Positions 27,733-36,238 of a stretch of 64,000 nt of DNA are shown one piece after another (position 1 is the first letter of the stretch; each line of letters starts with the position of its first letter). Origin of the DNA: Maccoyibacter intestinihominis (GTDB lineage Bacteria > Bacillota > Clostridia > Lachnospirales > Lachnospiraceae). The translations under genes and the position numbers were made by a program. The DNA is taken from NCBI RefSeq assembly GCF_040096355.1, contig NZ_JBBMEX010000008.1:1-64000 (forward strand), given 5' to 3'. Under the pieces are notes generated by a model. It was not told where the DNA came from, did not search any database, and saw only the letters and a list, made by a program, of their open reading frames with translations.

Positions 27733-28680
27733 ATGGAGAAAATCATAAAACTTGCTCCCTCCTATAAGGATTATCTTTGGGGAGGCACAAAGTTAAGAGA
27801 GGATTACGGAAAGAGCAGTACCTGTGAAAAAGTGGCAGAGAGCTGGGAAATTTCCTGCCATCCTGACGGACCATCTTTTATAGCCGAAGGCGAACAGGAG
27901 GGAATGCCGTTAGAGGATTATATCGCAGAACACAGAGAAGCCATTTTAGGAGAGCAGGGAAGCCGATATGCTTCATTTCCGATCCTGTGCAAATTTATTG
28001 ATGCAAAACAAAAGCTGTCGATACAGGTACATCCCGATGATGCCTATGCAAAAGCGGCTGGGATGGACAACGGAAAGACAGAACTCTGGTATATTGTAGA
28101 ATGTGACGAGGATGCTTATATCTATTTTGGTGTCAATCGAGACATGACCAAAGAAGAGTTTAAAAGACGTATTGAAGAAAATACGGTCTTAGAAGTTCTG
28201 AATAAAGTGCCGGTACACAAAGGAGATTATTTCCTAGTGGAGGCAGGGACGATCCATGCGATCGGAGCAGGAATCATCATCTATGAGATCCAGCAGAATT
28301 CAAACTGTACTTTCCGGGTCTATGACTACGACAGAAGGGATGCGGATGGAAATCCTAGAAAGCTGCACATTGCGGAAGCGATCGAAGTCAGCAACTTAAA
28401 GAAAAAAGAAGTTTCCATACCGGTAAAGACAGGACAGGAGAAAACAATCCTTGGACGATGCGACTATTTTACGGCAGTAAGATATGAGTGTCAGGAAGAG
28501 TTAAAGATAGAGAACTGCAAAGATTCATTTGTAACGTTAACCATTATGGAAGGCTGTATGAAGTTACGGGTTGCCGGAGAGGAAAAAACAGGAAAAAAAG
28601 GCGAAAGTTTTTTCATACCTGCGGATTCCGGTGCCATAGAGGTGCAGGGTAACGGCGTATTTATCACAGTTCAGACATAA
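27733..28680 (+). CDS. manA: class I mannose-6-phosphate isomerase
   Basis: Interconverts fructose-6-phosphate and mannose-6-phosphate, the entry to the GDP-mannose branch. It is a 315-aa cupin enzyme with KDYLWGGTKL at the N-terminus, the zinc motif QVHPDDAYAK, GKTELWYI and GTIHAIGAGIIIYEIQQ. The length matches the short Bacillus-type ManA. It has a ggaagaag ribosome site. It is likely co-transcribed with the small zinc-ribbon gene that starts 20 bases after its stop. Confidence 0.93.
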   Translation: MEKIIKLAPSYKDYLWGGTKLREDYGKSSTCEKVAESWEISCHPDGPSFIAEGEQEGMPLEDYIAEHREAILGEQGSRYASFPILCKFIDAKQKLSIQVHPDDAYAKAAGMDNGKTELWYIVECDEDAYIYFGVNRDMTKEEFKRRIEENTVLEVLNKVPVHKGDYFLVEAGTIHAIGAGIIIYEIQQNSNCTFRVYDYDRRDADGNPRKLHIAEAIEVSNLKKKEVSIPVKTGQEKTILGRCDYFTAVRYECQEELKIENCKDSFVTLTIMEGCMKLRVAGEEKTGKKGESFFIPADSGAIEVQGNGVFITVQT

Positions 28681-28699
28681 GTCAGGGAGGGAAAATGCT

Positions 28700-28909
28700 A
28701 TGAAGATTTATATCTGCCCGGAATGCGGACAGTTCCGAGAGGCATCCAGAAGGAAGGAAGTCATCTGCTACCGATGTGAGAACGAAGTACAGATGCAGCC
28801 CATCAAATTGTCGATGGAAGAATATTTTAACATGACAAAAGAGGAACGGGAGGAATACTCCAAAAGCTGGCTGTACATACATGAGTGTTTGCATAAAAAG
28901 AAAAATTAA
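28700..28909 (+). CDS. small zinc-ribbon protein
   Basis: A 69-aa protein with two CxxC knuckles, YICPECGQ (residues 4-11) and VICYRCEN (about 21-28), which should bind one zinc ion. The rest is a charged helix (KEEREEY) with a lone late Cys. The strong ribosome site ggagggaa supports translation. I do not recognise a function. It lies between manA and an LCP gene and may be a regulatory or structural accessory protein. Confidence 0.7.
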   Translation: MKIYICPECGQFREASRRKEVICYRCENEVQMQPIKLSMEEYFNMTKEEREEYSKSWLYIHECLHKKKN

Positions 28910-28920
28910 GAAAAAAATAA

Positions 28921-28949
28921 TTGTATTTTATTCACAGTTCCTGTATGAT
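28921..28949 (+). promoter_or_regulatory. promoter before the LCP gene
   Basis: TTGTAT (28921-28926) and TATGAT (28944-28949) have a 17-base spacer, about 35 bases before the LCP ATG. Confidence 0.65.
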
Positions 28950-28981
28950 AAGCAAAAATAATTAAAAAATAAGGTGAGAAA

Positions 28982-30067
28982 ATGGGAGATACAAAGAAAA
29001 AAAAGAAAACAACAAAAAAACAGCGTGCAAAACGCAGAAAAGTAATGTTTATTGTTGAGATTGTAATACTGTTAATACTGTTAGCAGCAGTTTTTGTCTG
29101 GCTGAAATTAGAAAAAATTGACTATAATAAGCTGGATGAGGATGATATCTTAATGAATGATCTAGACGATAGTACCGATGAAGTCATGGGAAAATATACG
29201 GTCATTGCATTGTTCGGACTGGACAACCGTGACAATGGAACTTATGAATCCGGTAACTCTGATACGATCATGCTTGCAAGTATCAACAATGATTCTAAAG
29301 AAGTCAAACTGGTATCCATATACCGTGATACTTATCTGAATGTAAAAGATGATACTTATGCAAAAATGAACTCTGCGTACCAGAGAGGCGGCCCAAAGCA
29401 GGCAATCGAAGCCCTGAATACAAACTTAGATTTAAAGATCACAAAATATGTGGCCGTTGACTTTAATGCACTGGTAGAAACCATCGACCTGATCGGAGGA
29501 GTCGACATTGATGTTACTCCACAGGAAGTTGCAAAGATCAACGAATATTCCGGAGAAGTTGCACAGGTAACCGGAAAGAAGAATACAACCTTAAGTGGTT
29601 CCGGTGTACTTCATTTAAATGGTGTACAGGCTACTGCTTATGCACGAATCCGTAAGCTGGCAGGAGATGACTATAAGAGAACCGAACGTCAGAGAACCGT
29701 TATTGAGGCAATGATAACAAAAGTTCAGAAATCAGGTGTCACAACGATTAACAGTGTCGTTGATGAAGTGTTTGATGATATCAGTACCAACATTACACCA
29801 AAACAGATGTTATCCTTAGGAAGCCATGCATTAAGTTATAAAATGGTAGACAATTCAGGATTCCCATTTGAGTTAAAGACCAAAAACATGGGCAAACGCG
29901 GCGATTGTGTCATTCCGTTGGATTTAGAGACAAACGTTATCGAGCTGCATGAATACCTGTTTGGTTCGGACACATATACTCCGACCGACAGTGTAAAAGA
30001 AAAAAGCAAACAGATTATTAACGATACCGGTTATACAAAAGAGACAGAAGCAGTAAAAATACAGTAA
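28982..30067 (+). CDS. LytR-CpsA-Psr (LCP) family glycopolymer transferase
   Basis: LCP proteins move glycopolymers from polyprenyl carriers onto peptidoglycan or protein outside the membrane. The 361-aa protein has a Lys-rich cytoplasmic start, one membrane helix (about residues 20-40) and the LCP domain from about 75. Typical residues are LFGLDNRD, NSDTIMLASI, VSIYRDTYLNV, AYQRGG, VDFNALVETIDLIGGVDIDV, and LNGVQATAYARIRKLAGDDYKRTERQR, where the arginines bind the lipid pyrophosphate. It is well placed to attach the polymer made by loci A or B. Confidence 0.93.
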   Translation: MGDTKKKKKTTKKQRAKRRKVMFIVEIVILLILLAAVFVWLKLEKIDYNKLDEDDILMNDLDDSTDEVMGKYTVIALFGLDNRDNGTYESGNSDTIMLASINNDSKEVKLVSIYRDTYLNVKDDTYAKMNSAYQRGGPKQAIEALNTNLDLKITKYVAVDFNALVETIDLIGGVDIDVTPQEVAKINEYSGEVAQVTGKKNTTLSGSGVLHLNGVQATAYARIRKLAGDDYKRTERQRTVIEAMITKVQKSGVTTINSVVDEVFDDISTNITPKQMLSLGSHALSYKMVDNSGFPFELKTKNMGKRGDCVIPLDLETNVIELHEYLFGSDTYTPTDSVKEKSKQIINDTGYTKETEAVKIQ

Positions 30068-30112
30068 GAACTTTTTTGCAGGTAGTGAAAACAACATATG
30101 GAGGAATTTTGT

Positions 30113-31939
30113 ATGTGTGGAATTGTAGGATATGTAGGAGAAAGCCAGGCAGCACCGATTTTATTAGAAGGGCTGTCAAAGCTGGAATACCGTGGTTATG
30201 ATTCAGCAGGAATGGCAGTATATGATGGAGAAAAAATCCATGTAAAAAAAGCCACCGGGAGATTAAAGGTGTTAAGTGAACTGACACATGATGGAACCAT
30301 GCTTCCGGGTCATGTCGGAATCGGTCATACCCGTTGGGCAACACACGGAGAACCATCCGATGTCAATGCACATCCGCATTGCAATACCGATCAGACCATT
30401 GCGGTTGTTCACAACGGAATTATAGAGAATTACCTGAAATTAAAAAATATGCTTTTAGAAAAGGGGTATCGTTTCATTTCAGAAACTGATACGGAAGTTT
30501 TAGCACAGTTATTAGATTATTATTACAAAGGCAACCCATTAGAAGCTATTACGAAAGTCATGCACAGGGTAGAAGGCTCCTATGCATTGGGCATTATTTT
30601 CTCGGACTATCCGGATACCGTATATTCCGTGCGAAAAGACAGTCCGTTGATCGTCGGAAAAGGAACGGACGGAAACCTGATCGCATCCGATGTTCCGGCA
30701 GTGCTCAAATATACGAGAGAGGTATTTTTCATCCAGAATGAAGAGATCGCATGTTTGAAAAAAGATGCCATTGAATTCTACAATGTGGATGGAGAGCCGA
30801 TCCAAAAAGAAAGCAAGATGATCGAGTGGGATGTCAACGCAGCGGAAAAAGGTGGATATGAGCATTTTATGCTCAAAGAGATGTATGAGCAGCCAAAGAC
30901 CGTACGTGATACCTTAAGCCCAAGGATCAAAGATGGAAAAATAGAGATCGAAGAATTGGGCATGACCGATGAGGAGATCCGTGCCATCAACCGGATTCAT
31001 ATCGTAGCCTGTGGTTCGGCATACCATACCGGAGTTACGGCAAAATATGTGTTTGAAGGAATGGCAAGAATCCCGGTAGAAGTAGACTTGGCATCCGAGT
31101 TCCGTTATCGGAATCCGATTTTAGATGAAAATGATTTAGTCATTATCATCAGCCAGTCCGGTGAGACAGCCGATTCCTTAGCAGCCCTGCGTGAAGCAAA
31201 AAGTCAGGAGATCAAGACACTTGGAATCGTCAATGTCATCGGAAGTTCCATCGCAAGGGAAGCAGATAAAGTCATGTATACCTGGGCAGGACCGGAAATT
31301 GCAGTTGCAACAACCAAAGCCTATAGTGCACAGTTGATCGCACAGTACCTGTTAGCAATCAAATTTGCAGCGGCAAGAGGCAGGATCACAGATCAGGAAG
31401 TAGAGGAATACTTAGGAGATCTGAAAAAACTTCCGGATCAGATAGAACTGCTCTTATCAAACCAGACGAAAATACAGAAATTTGCAAACCGTTATATCGC
31501 AGCAAAAGATGTGTTCTTTATCGGAAGAGGCATCGACTATGCGATTTCCATGGAGGGTTCCTTAAAGTTAAAGGAAATATCTTATGTACATTCCGAAGCA
31601 TATGCGGCAGGCGAATTAAAACATGGAACGATTTCCTTAATAGAGGACGGAACCTTAGTAGTAGCGGTTGCAACCCAGGAAGACCTTTATAAAAAAACGG
31701 TCAGCAACATGGTAGAGGTAAAAACCCGTGGAGCCTTTGTTATGGCAGTTACCAACGAGGGCAATATCGATATAGAAAAGGCAGCAGATTATGTGATCTA
31801 CATTCCACTGACGAATAAATACTTTACCAATTCTTTGGCGATCATACCGTTACAGCTTTTTGGATATTATGTATCGGTAGGAAAAGGATGCGATGTTGAT
31901 AAACCAAGGAATCTGGCAAAGTCGGTTACGGTAGAATAA
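30113..31939 (+). CDS. glmS: glutamine-fructose-6-phosphate aminotransferase
   Basis: Makes glucosamine-6-phosphate for peptidoglycan and amino sugars. I start it at ATG 30113, giving MCGIVGYVG, because the cysteine after Met must become the N-terminal nucleophile; ggagg lies 7 bases upstream. The upstream ATG at 30098 would bury that Cys. The 608-aa length is standard. The glutaminase domain (1-220) has GHTRWATHG, and two SIS domains follow with SQSGETADS and KHGTISLIE. The gap to the LCP gene is 45 bases, so there is no room for a glmS ribozyme. Confidence 0.96.
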   Translation: MCGIVGYVGESQAAPILLEGLSKLEYRGYDSAGMAVYDGEKIHVKKATGRLKVLSELTHDGTMLPGHVGIGHTRWATHGEPSDVNAHPHCNTDQTIAVVHNGIIENYLKLKNMLLEKGYRFISETDTEVLAQLLDYYYKGNPLEAITKVMHRVEGSYALGIIFSDYPDTVYSVRKDSPLIVGKGTDGNLIASDVPAVLKYTREVFFIQNEEIACLKKDAIEFYNVDGEPIQKESKMIEWDVNAAEKGGYEHFMLKEMYEQPKTVRDTLSPRIKDGKIEIEELGMTDEEIRAINRIHIVACGSAYHTGVTAKYVFEGMARIPVEVDLASEFRYRNPILDENDLVIIISQSGETADSLAALREAKSQEIKTLGIVNVIGSSIAREADKVMYTWAGPEIAVATTKAYSAQLIAQYLLAIKFAAARGRITDQEVEEYLGDLKKLPDQIELLLSNQTKIQKFANRYIAAKDVFFIGRGIDYAISMEGSLKLKEISYVHSEAYAAGELKHGTISLIEDGTLVVAVATQEDLYKKTVSNMVEVKTRGAFVMAVTNEGNIDIEKAADYVIYIPLTNKYFTNSLAIIPLQLFGYYVSVGKGCDVDKPRNLAKSVTVE

Positions 31940-31998
31940 ACAGGTAAGAAGTTAAGTTAGCGTATAGGGTACAACTATATAATAGGAAGAAACTGGAA

Positions 31999-32026
31999 GA
32001 GAAGACATGCGTGTCTTCTCTTTTTT
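31999..32026 (+). terminator. intrinsic terminator of glmS
   Basis: A perfect stem GAGAAGACA / TGTCTTCTC with a TGCG loop is followed by six T's. A near-identical AGAAGACA stem is reused in the terminator at 54721. Confidence 0.93.
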
Positions 32027-32039
32027 CGTGGAAAGTCGG

Positions 32040-32255
32040 GCAATATTCGGGTTCACTTTGTTTCCATGTCCGAAATCAAAAGTTCTAAACACTCTGGAAA
32101 AGGGATGACTGCGGACGAAACCGGTGTGAATTCGCCATCCATGGCTCAGTCACACCTTTTCCGTGCATCCGTGCACGGAAATTTCTGATGGTAGAGCAGA
32201 GTGTTAAGAACTTAACGATTCCGTCCATAAGAAGCAAAGCGAATCCGAATATTGC
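32040..32255 (+). ncRNA. structured element A, putative noncoding RNA
   Basis: A protein-free, strongly self-complementary stretch. The outer arm 32040-32064 pairs with 32231-32255, and a second stem (32080-32096 with 32197-32213) matches at 16 of 17 positions. Inside are two hairpins. P1 is GGTGTGA/TCACACC (32123-32129, 32150-32156) with internal loop residues ATTCGCCATCC and TGGCTCA. P2 is CCGTGCA-TCCG-TGCACGG (32161-32178). The core matches element B on the other strand, with both stems changed in sequence but still paired. That is strong by-eye evidence for conserved RNA structure. The strand is assigned by analogy with C and D and is not proven. No known Rfam class was recognised. Confidence 0.6.
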
Positions 32256-32303
32256 ATCATATCGCCGAAGAGATATAAAAAGAGTCACGATTCGAATACA
32301 ATA

Positions 32304-32511
32304 CAATATCCAACCACCTTGTCTTATGCCGGGGATTTAGTGGCTCTTGACTCTCTGATCATTCACAGAAATTTGCAGGCACGGATGCCTGCAAAAGATG
32401 CAGTTGAGCCAGGATGGCGAATCTGCATCGGTTTCGTCCACTTGCCAACATCCTCTCCAGAGAGATTAGAGCCACTTAATCCCCGACACTGAACAAGGAG
32501 GTTGAATATTG
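32304..32511 (-). ncRNA. structured element B, inverted relative of A
   Basis: On the minus strand this repeats the core of element A: GGACGAAACCG, then P1, then TTTT, P2 with a TCCG loop, and AAATTTCTG. P1 here is GATGCAG/CTGCATC (32397-32403, 32423-32429) and P2 is GCAGGCA/TGCCTGC (32375-32381, 32386-32392); both differ from A but pair perfectly. The outer stem is built from 32304-32322 with 32493-32511, 32327-32347 with 32468-32488 (19 of 21), and 32351-32357 with 32458-32464. The outer stems are unlike those of A, which argues against a simple duplicated insertion. The region 32512-32692 beyond it is AT-rich, and I see only htrA upstream sequence there. Confidence 0.6.
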
Positions 32512-32692
32512 TATTTATATTTTATATTTTATATTGTATCCTTCATCCTGCCACCTTTCACACAAAATCAAAACATTCATCACAAACTCTTGAGCATTTT
32601 TTCACATAGTAGACACAAAAACAAGCTAAAATCCTTAATATAAACAAAAAATAAACTGAAAAGAAAAAGAGAAACATGAGGGAGGCAATCTT

Positions 32693-34087
32693 ATGGACAA
32701 TCAGGATCATAGAAATGAAAACAACTCCAGCTATTCTTATAGTTATATAAGAGATGGAGGAAATGAAAATACTACATGGCGAGCAGATGACAACACCGGC
32801 CACAGTTACAATCAGGCAGGAAGCAGTTATCAGCATTATGAAACACCGAAACAAAAGAAAAAATGGTTTCATGGTGGTGGCTTTAAGCAAAAAATGGTAA
32901 GATGCGTGGCGCTGGCATTAGTTTTTGGACTGGTGGCAGGTGGTGTATTTGTCGGAACCGGATATGCGGGAATGAAAGCACTTGGAATTGACAATAATTC
33001 CAAAGCACAGACCTCCGATACGAAGAGTGTCAGTACAACAAAAGTAACAGGAACAACGACCAGTACAAAGAGCGGTACAACCACATCTTCTGATATTTCG
33101 GGAATTGTAGATGAAGTTATGCCATCTATCGTAGCCATTACCAATATGACAGAAGTGCAATATCGTGATTTCTTCGGAAGAGTTCAAAATTACGAAGGAG
33201 AAAGTGCAGGTTCCGGAATTATCATCAGTCAGGATGATCAATATCTTTACATTGTAACAAATAACCATGTGGTATCAGATGCCACAACATTAACCGTCTG
33301 CTTTTACGATGACCAGACCGTCAGTGCAGAAGTAAAAGGAACGGATTCATCCAGTGACTTAGCAGTCGTTGCAGTAAAATTATCCGATATCTCTTCAGAT
33401 ACCATGAAAGCGATCAAAGTAGCAACCGTTGGTGATTCCGATTCCATCAAAGTTGGAGATACTGCAATTGCGATCGGTAATGCATTAGGATACGGCCAGT
33501 CCGTAACTACCGGAGTGATCAGTGCATTGAACCGTGGAGTTACCTTAGAGGATGAGACATCAGGAGAAACAGTAACCAATGGACTGATCCAGACAGATGC
33601 AGCCATCAACCCTGGAAACAGTGGTGGAGCATTGCTGAATGTCGAAGGACAGGTCATAGGAATCAACTCCGCAAAATATTCAGATACTGCAGTCGAAGGA
33701 ATGGGTTATGCAATTCCGATGTCAAAAGCAGAGCCGATCATCAATGATCTGATCAACCGGGAGGCAGTAGATGAGTCTGAGAGTGCATATCTTGGAATTT
33801 CCGGTGCAGATATTACAGAAGACGTAGCCAATACCTATAATATGCCAAACGGAATCTATGTCACAAAAGTAGCAGAGGGTTCTGCAGCAGAAAAAGCAGG
33901 TATTCAAAAAGGTGATATCCTGACCGAGTTTGACGGAAAAGAAGTTACCTCCATGGAAAATATGCAGGAAATACTCAAATACTATAAGGCAGGAAAAAAA
34001 GTCAAAGTCAAAGTACAGGTAGCAGACAATGGTACCTACAAAGAAAAAGAGCTGACGGTAAAACTCGGCAAAAGACCGTCTGAATAA
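32693..34087 (+). CDS. htrA: HtrA/DegP-like S1C serine protease
   Basis: A membrane-anchored quality-control protease for the outside of the cell. A 464-aa protein with a polar, Asn/Tyr-rich cytoplasmic start (1-60), a membrane helix (about 68-92), a Thr/Ser-rich linker, and a trypsin-like domain with the triad His192 (TNNHVV), Asp222 (SSDLAVV) and Ser310 (NPGNSGGALL). A PDZ domain covers about 365-460 (GIQKGDILTEFDGKEV). The gagggaggc ribosome site supports ATG 32693. It is monocistronic by context: structured elements precede it and a hairpin follows it. Confidence 0.94.
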   Translation: MDNQDHRNENNSSYSYSYIRDGGNENTTWRADDNTGHSYNQAGSSYQHYETPKQKKKWFHGGGFKQKMVRCVALALVFGLVAGGVFVGTGYAGMKALGIDNNSKAQTSDTKSVSTTKVTGTTTSTKSGTTTSSDISGIVDEVMPSIVAITNMTEVQYRDFFGRVQNYEGESAGSGIIISQDDQYLYIVTNNHVVSDATTLTVCFYDDQTVSAEVKGTDSSSDLAVVAVKLSDISSDTMKAIKVATVGDSDSIKVGDTAIAIGNALGYGQSVTTGVISALNRGVTLEDETSGETVTNGLIQTDAAINPGNSGGALLNVEGQVIGINSAKYSDTAVEGMGYAIPMSKAEPIINDLINREAVDESESAYLGISGADITEDVANTYNMPNGIYVTKVAEGSAAEKAGIQKGDILTEFDGKEVTSMENMQEILKYYKAGKKVKVKVQVADNGTYKEKELTVKLGKRPSE

Positions 34088-34106
34088 CCAATAGTGCTTT
34101 CTCCCT

Positions 34107-34153
34107 ACATTTCCCGTTATAAGAGCTGCTTATTGTTCTTATGCGGGAAATGT
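34107..34153. terminator. hairpin between htrA and arcC
   Basis: ACATTTCCCG (34107-34116) pairs with CGGGAAATGT (34144-34153), with an inner ATAAGA/TCTTAT stem. There is no proper T-run, so it may be a weak terminator or a transcript-end stabiliser. Confidence 0.45.
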
Positions 34154-34215
34154 GTTAATATAGAAAATAATTTCTAAGAAAAATACGCGCGTAGCGAAAA
34201 AATAGGGAGGAACCC

Positions 34216-35139
34216 ATGAAGAAAAAAAGAATCGTTATTGCATTAGGACATGATGCATTAGGAACCACATTGCCGGAACAGCAGGCAGCAGCTAAAAAGA
34301 CGGCAAAAGCAATCGCAGATTTTGTGAAAGAGGACTATCAGATCATTATTTCACACAGCAACGGACCACAGGTTGGAATGATCCATACGGCAATGTCCGA
34401 GTTCTGCAAAATATATCCGGAGTACACGGCAACACCAATGTCTGTCTGCTCTGCCATGAGTCAGGGATATATCGGATATGATTTACAGAATGCGATCCGT
34501 ACCGAACTGCTCAACCGCGGAATCTACAAACCGGTGGCTACCGTGCTGACGCAGATGACGGTAGATCCATATGACGATGCATTTTATCATCCGACAAAGA
34601 TCATAGGACGTATCATGTCCGCAGAAGAGGCAGAAGCCGAAGAGAAAAAAGGAAATCATGTGGTAGAAGTAGAAGGCGGCTACCGCCGTATCGTAGCGGC
34701 ACCAAAGCCAATGGAGATTGTAGAGATAGATACCATCCGTGCATTGGCAGATGCAGATCAGGTAGTCATAGCCTGTGGAGGCGGTGGAATACCGGTACTG
34801 GCACAGGAGAACCGTTTAAAAGGAGCTTCTGCAGTAATCGAAAAAGACCTTGCAGCAGGAAAACTGGCAGAGGCAGTAGATGCTGATATGCTTGTCATTT
34901 TAACCGGTGTAGAAAAAGTCTGCTTAGAATATGGTACGGCATCAGAACAGCCGATAGACCATATGACAACCGCCCAGGCGAAAAAATACATGGAAGAAGG
35001 ACAGTTTGGCGAAGGCACGATGAAACCGAAAGTAGAGGCAGCTTTGGACTTTATCGGCAATTCCGCAGTAAAATCCGTACTGATCACCAAATTGGGCAGT
35101 GGAACAGATTTAGAAGACGGAACCGTCATCAAAAAGTAA
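34216..35139 (+). CDS. arcC: carbamate kinase
   Basis: Catalyses carbamoyl-phosphate + ADP to carbamate + ATP, the energy-yielding step of arginine or agmatine breakdown. The 307-aa length is standard. Family motifs are ALGHDALG at the N-terminus (usually ALGGNAL; here His and Asp replace Gly and Asn), SHSNGPQVG, ACGGGGIPV and ILTGVEKVCL. No arcA or arcB genes are next to it, so it stands alone here. The altered ALGHDALG phosphate loop is worth noting but does not look disabling. Confidence 0.9.
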   Translation: MKKKRIVIALGHDALGTTLPEQQAAAKKTAKAIADFVKEDYQIIISHSNGPQVGMIHTAMSEFCKIYPEYTATPMSVCSAMSQGYIGYDLQNAIRTELLNRGIYKPVATVLTQMTVDPYDDAFYHPTKIIGRIMSAEEAEAEEKKGNHVVEVEGGYRRIVAAPKPMEIVEIDTIRALADADQVVIACGGGGIPVLAQENRLKGASAVIEKDLAAGKLAEAVDADMLVILTGVEKVCLEYGTASEQPIDHMTTAQAKKYMEEGQFGEGTMKPKVEAALDFIGNSAVKSVLITKLGSGTDLEDGTVIKK

Positions 35140-35447
35140 AATTTTTGGACAAAAATAAAAAAGTGTCATGAGAATGATTGACATAATATAGAATGCACAA
35201 TATCCTGATGTTCCAATTTTTCAACACAATAGGCAAAGTGTACAAAAACAGAAAAATAGAATTAGATAAAAGGCATAAAAAAGATGGTTAAAAGTTTAAC
35301 AATGTCGCTATTTGTACAAATCGACAGAAAGAACGGTAATTCGACTTCAAAACAAACCATAACGTGATATAATAAATAGCGGAGTTAATAAATAATTTTT
35401 GTTTTACGATGCGTAAAATATGCGGAACGTGACAGGGGGAACTAAAA
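35140..35447. promoter_or_regulatory. AT-rich regulatory region before the TetR-type gene
   Basis: No gene fits here. It contains a possible promoter, TTGACA (35178-35183) with TATCCT 17 bases on, a second -10-like TATAAT at 35368-35373, and three palindromes: GTTAAA-AG-TTTAAC (35287-35300), ATTTGTACAAAT (35310-35321) and TTTTACG-ATG-CGTAAAA (35402-35418). The last lies between the TATAAT and the start codon, a good place for autoregulation. All are by-eye candidates. Confidence 0.45.
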
Positions 35448-36011
35448 ATGTGCTGTAATACGAAGGAAAAAATCGCACTTGCTGTAAAAGAACTGATGCG
35501 CCAGAAATCCATCCGTAAGATAACGGTTCAGGATATTATGGAAGAAACAGGCATGAAACGGCAGAGCTTTTATTATCACTTTCAGGATTTATATGCAGTC
35601 ATTGAGTGGATATGCTGCAAAGAACTGATGGAAGAGGTAGATGTTGACGGAGACATTACATTTGAAGAGTGGCTGCGAAAGCTGATGGAAACCATGGAAG
35701 CGGATCGTGCATTTTATAAAAAATTAGCAAACGAGATCGAGTGGAAGCAGATGGCAGACCGGACAAAAGCAATTGTTGCAGAGCAGGTAGACAGATTCCT
35801 GTCAGCTTCAGGTGAGATGAAGGGGATCCGCAGTGAAGAACGGGCGTTTATGGTAGATTTCTTTTCTACATCCATCATTTATTATCTGTTAGATTTTATA
35901 ACCAGTAATAAAAACATGACGACAGAAGAACGCAGTAAACAGATTGCGGTAGCAGTCCGGACGCTTGGAAAATTCAAATTCAGTAACGGAATGTCAGCAG
36001 CAAAAGCATAA
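35448..36011 (+). CDS. TetR-family regulator (DhaS-like)
   Basis: A 187-aa one-component regulator. The N-terminal helix-turn-helix is KITVQDIMEETGMKRQSFYY (about residues 23-42) with the typical YYHF that follows. The C-terminal half resembles the DhaS/TetR_C_8 ligand domain. It lies directly upstream of the glycerol operon and palindromes sit before both units, so control of glycerol use is plausible; this is inferred from position. The ATG is preceded by acaggggg. Confidence 0.82.
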   Translation: MCCNTKEKIALAVKELMRQKSIRKITVQDIMEETGMKRQSFYYHFQDLYAVIEWICCKELMEEVDVDGDITFEEWLRKLMETMEADRAFYKKLANEIEWKQMADRTKAIVAEQVDRFLSASGEMKGIRSEERAFMVDFFSTSIIYYLLDFITSNKNMTTEERSKQIAVAVRTLGKFKFSNGMSAAKA

Positions 36012-36028
36012 GTTATAAGAAGTAACAA

Positions 36029-36067
36029 GGCTGTGTATGGGGAAAAAACCTGTACACAGCCGTTTTT
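36029..36067 (+). terminator. intrinsic terminator of the TetR-type gene
   Basis: GGCTGTGTA (36029-36037) pairs with TACACAGCC (36053-36061), followed by GTTTTT. It separates the regulator from glpK. Confidence 0.88.
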
Positions 36068-36099
36068 ATGCTTAAAATACAATAAAAATTAAGACATGT

Positions 36100-36152
36100 T
36101 TTAGAATTGCTATGCATAATATATAATAATCCAGACAGAAACCGGTCGGTTT
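36100..36152 (+). promoter_or_regulatory. candidate glpK promoter with overlapping operator
   Basis: TTTAGA and TATAAT (36122-36127) have a 16-base spacer. The palindrome AAACCG-GT-CGGTTT (36139-36152) lies right at the expected start site, with further matching bases outside it, so it could be a repressor operator. The -35 is only a 4 of 6 match. Confidence 0.5.
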
Positions 36153-36238
36153 TGTACAATTTTACATGTTTGTATGATTACTTTTGGTTTTTGATGTGAT
36201 ATTATTAGTACAACAAAAAAAGGAGGAGGGCTTTTTTA

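Noticed and set aside
30098..30112. ATG 30098 as glmS start
   Set aside because: It would put five residues before the nucleophilic cysteine that must follow the initiator Met; the ATG at 30113 has the ggagg.
32085..32306. A 73-codon minus-strand frame in the structured gap
   Set aside because: It runs through the stems of element A, has no ribosome site and its codon use follows the palindromes. The RNA structure explains the sequence better.
32040..32511. Reading A and B as inverted repeats of an insertion sequence or MITE
   Set aside because: The outer stems of A and B differ in sequence and no transposase or target duplication is seen. I keep this as an alternative, since IS200/IS605-type ends also form hairpins, but compensatory changes favour RNA.
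34216..34260. ALGHDALG variant in carbamate kinase as a sign of inactivity
   Set aside because: The other active-site motifs are intact and I cannot show that the change harms activity.
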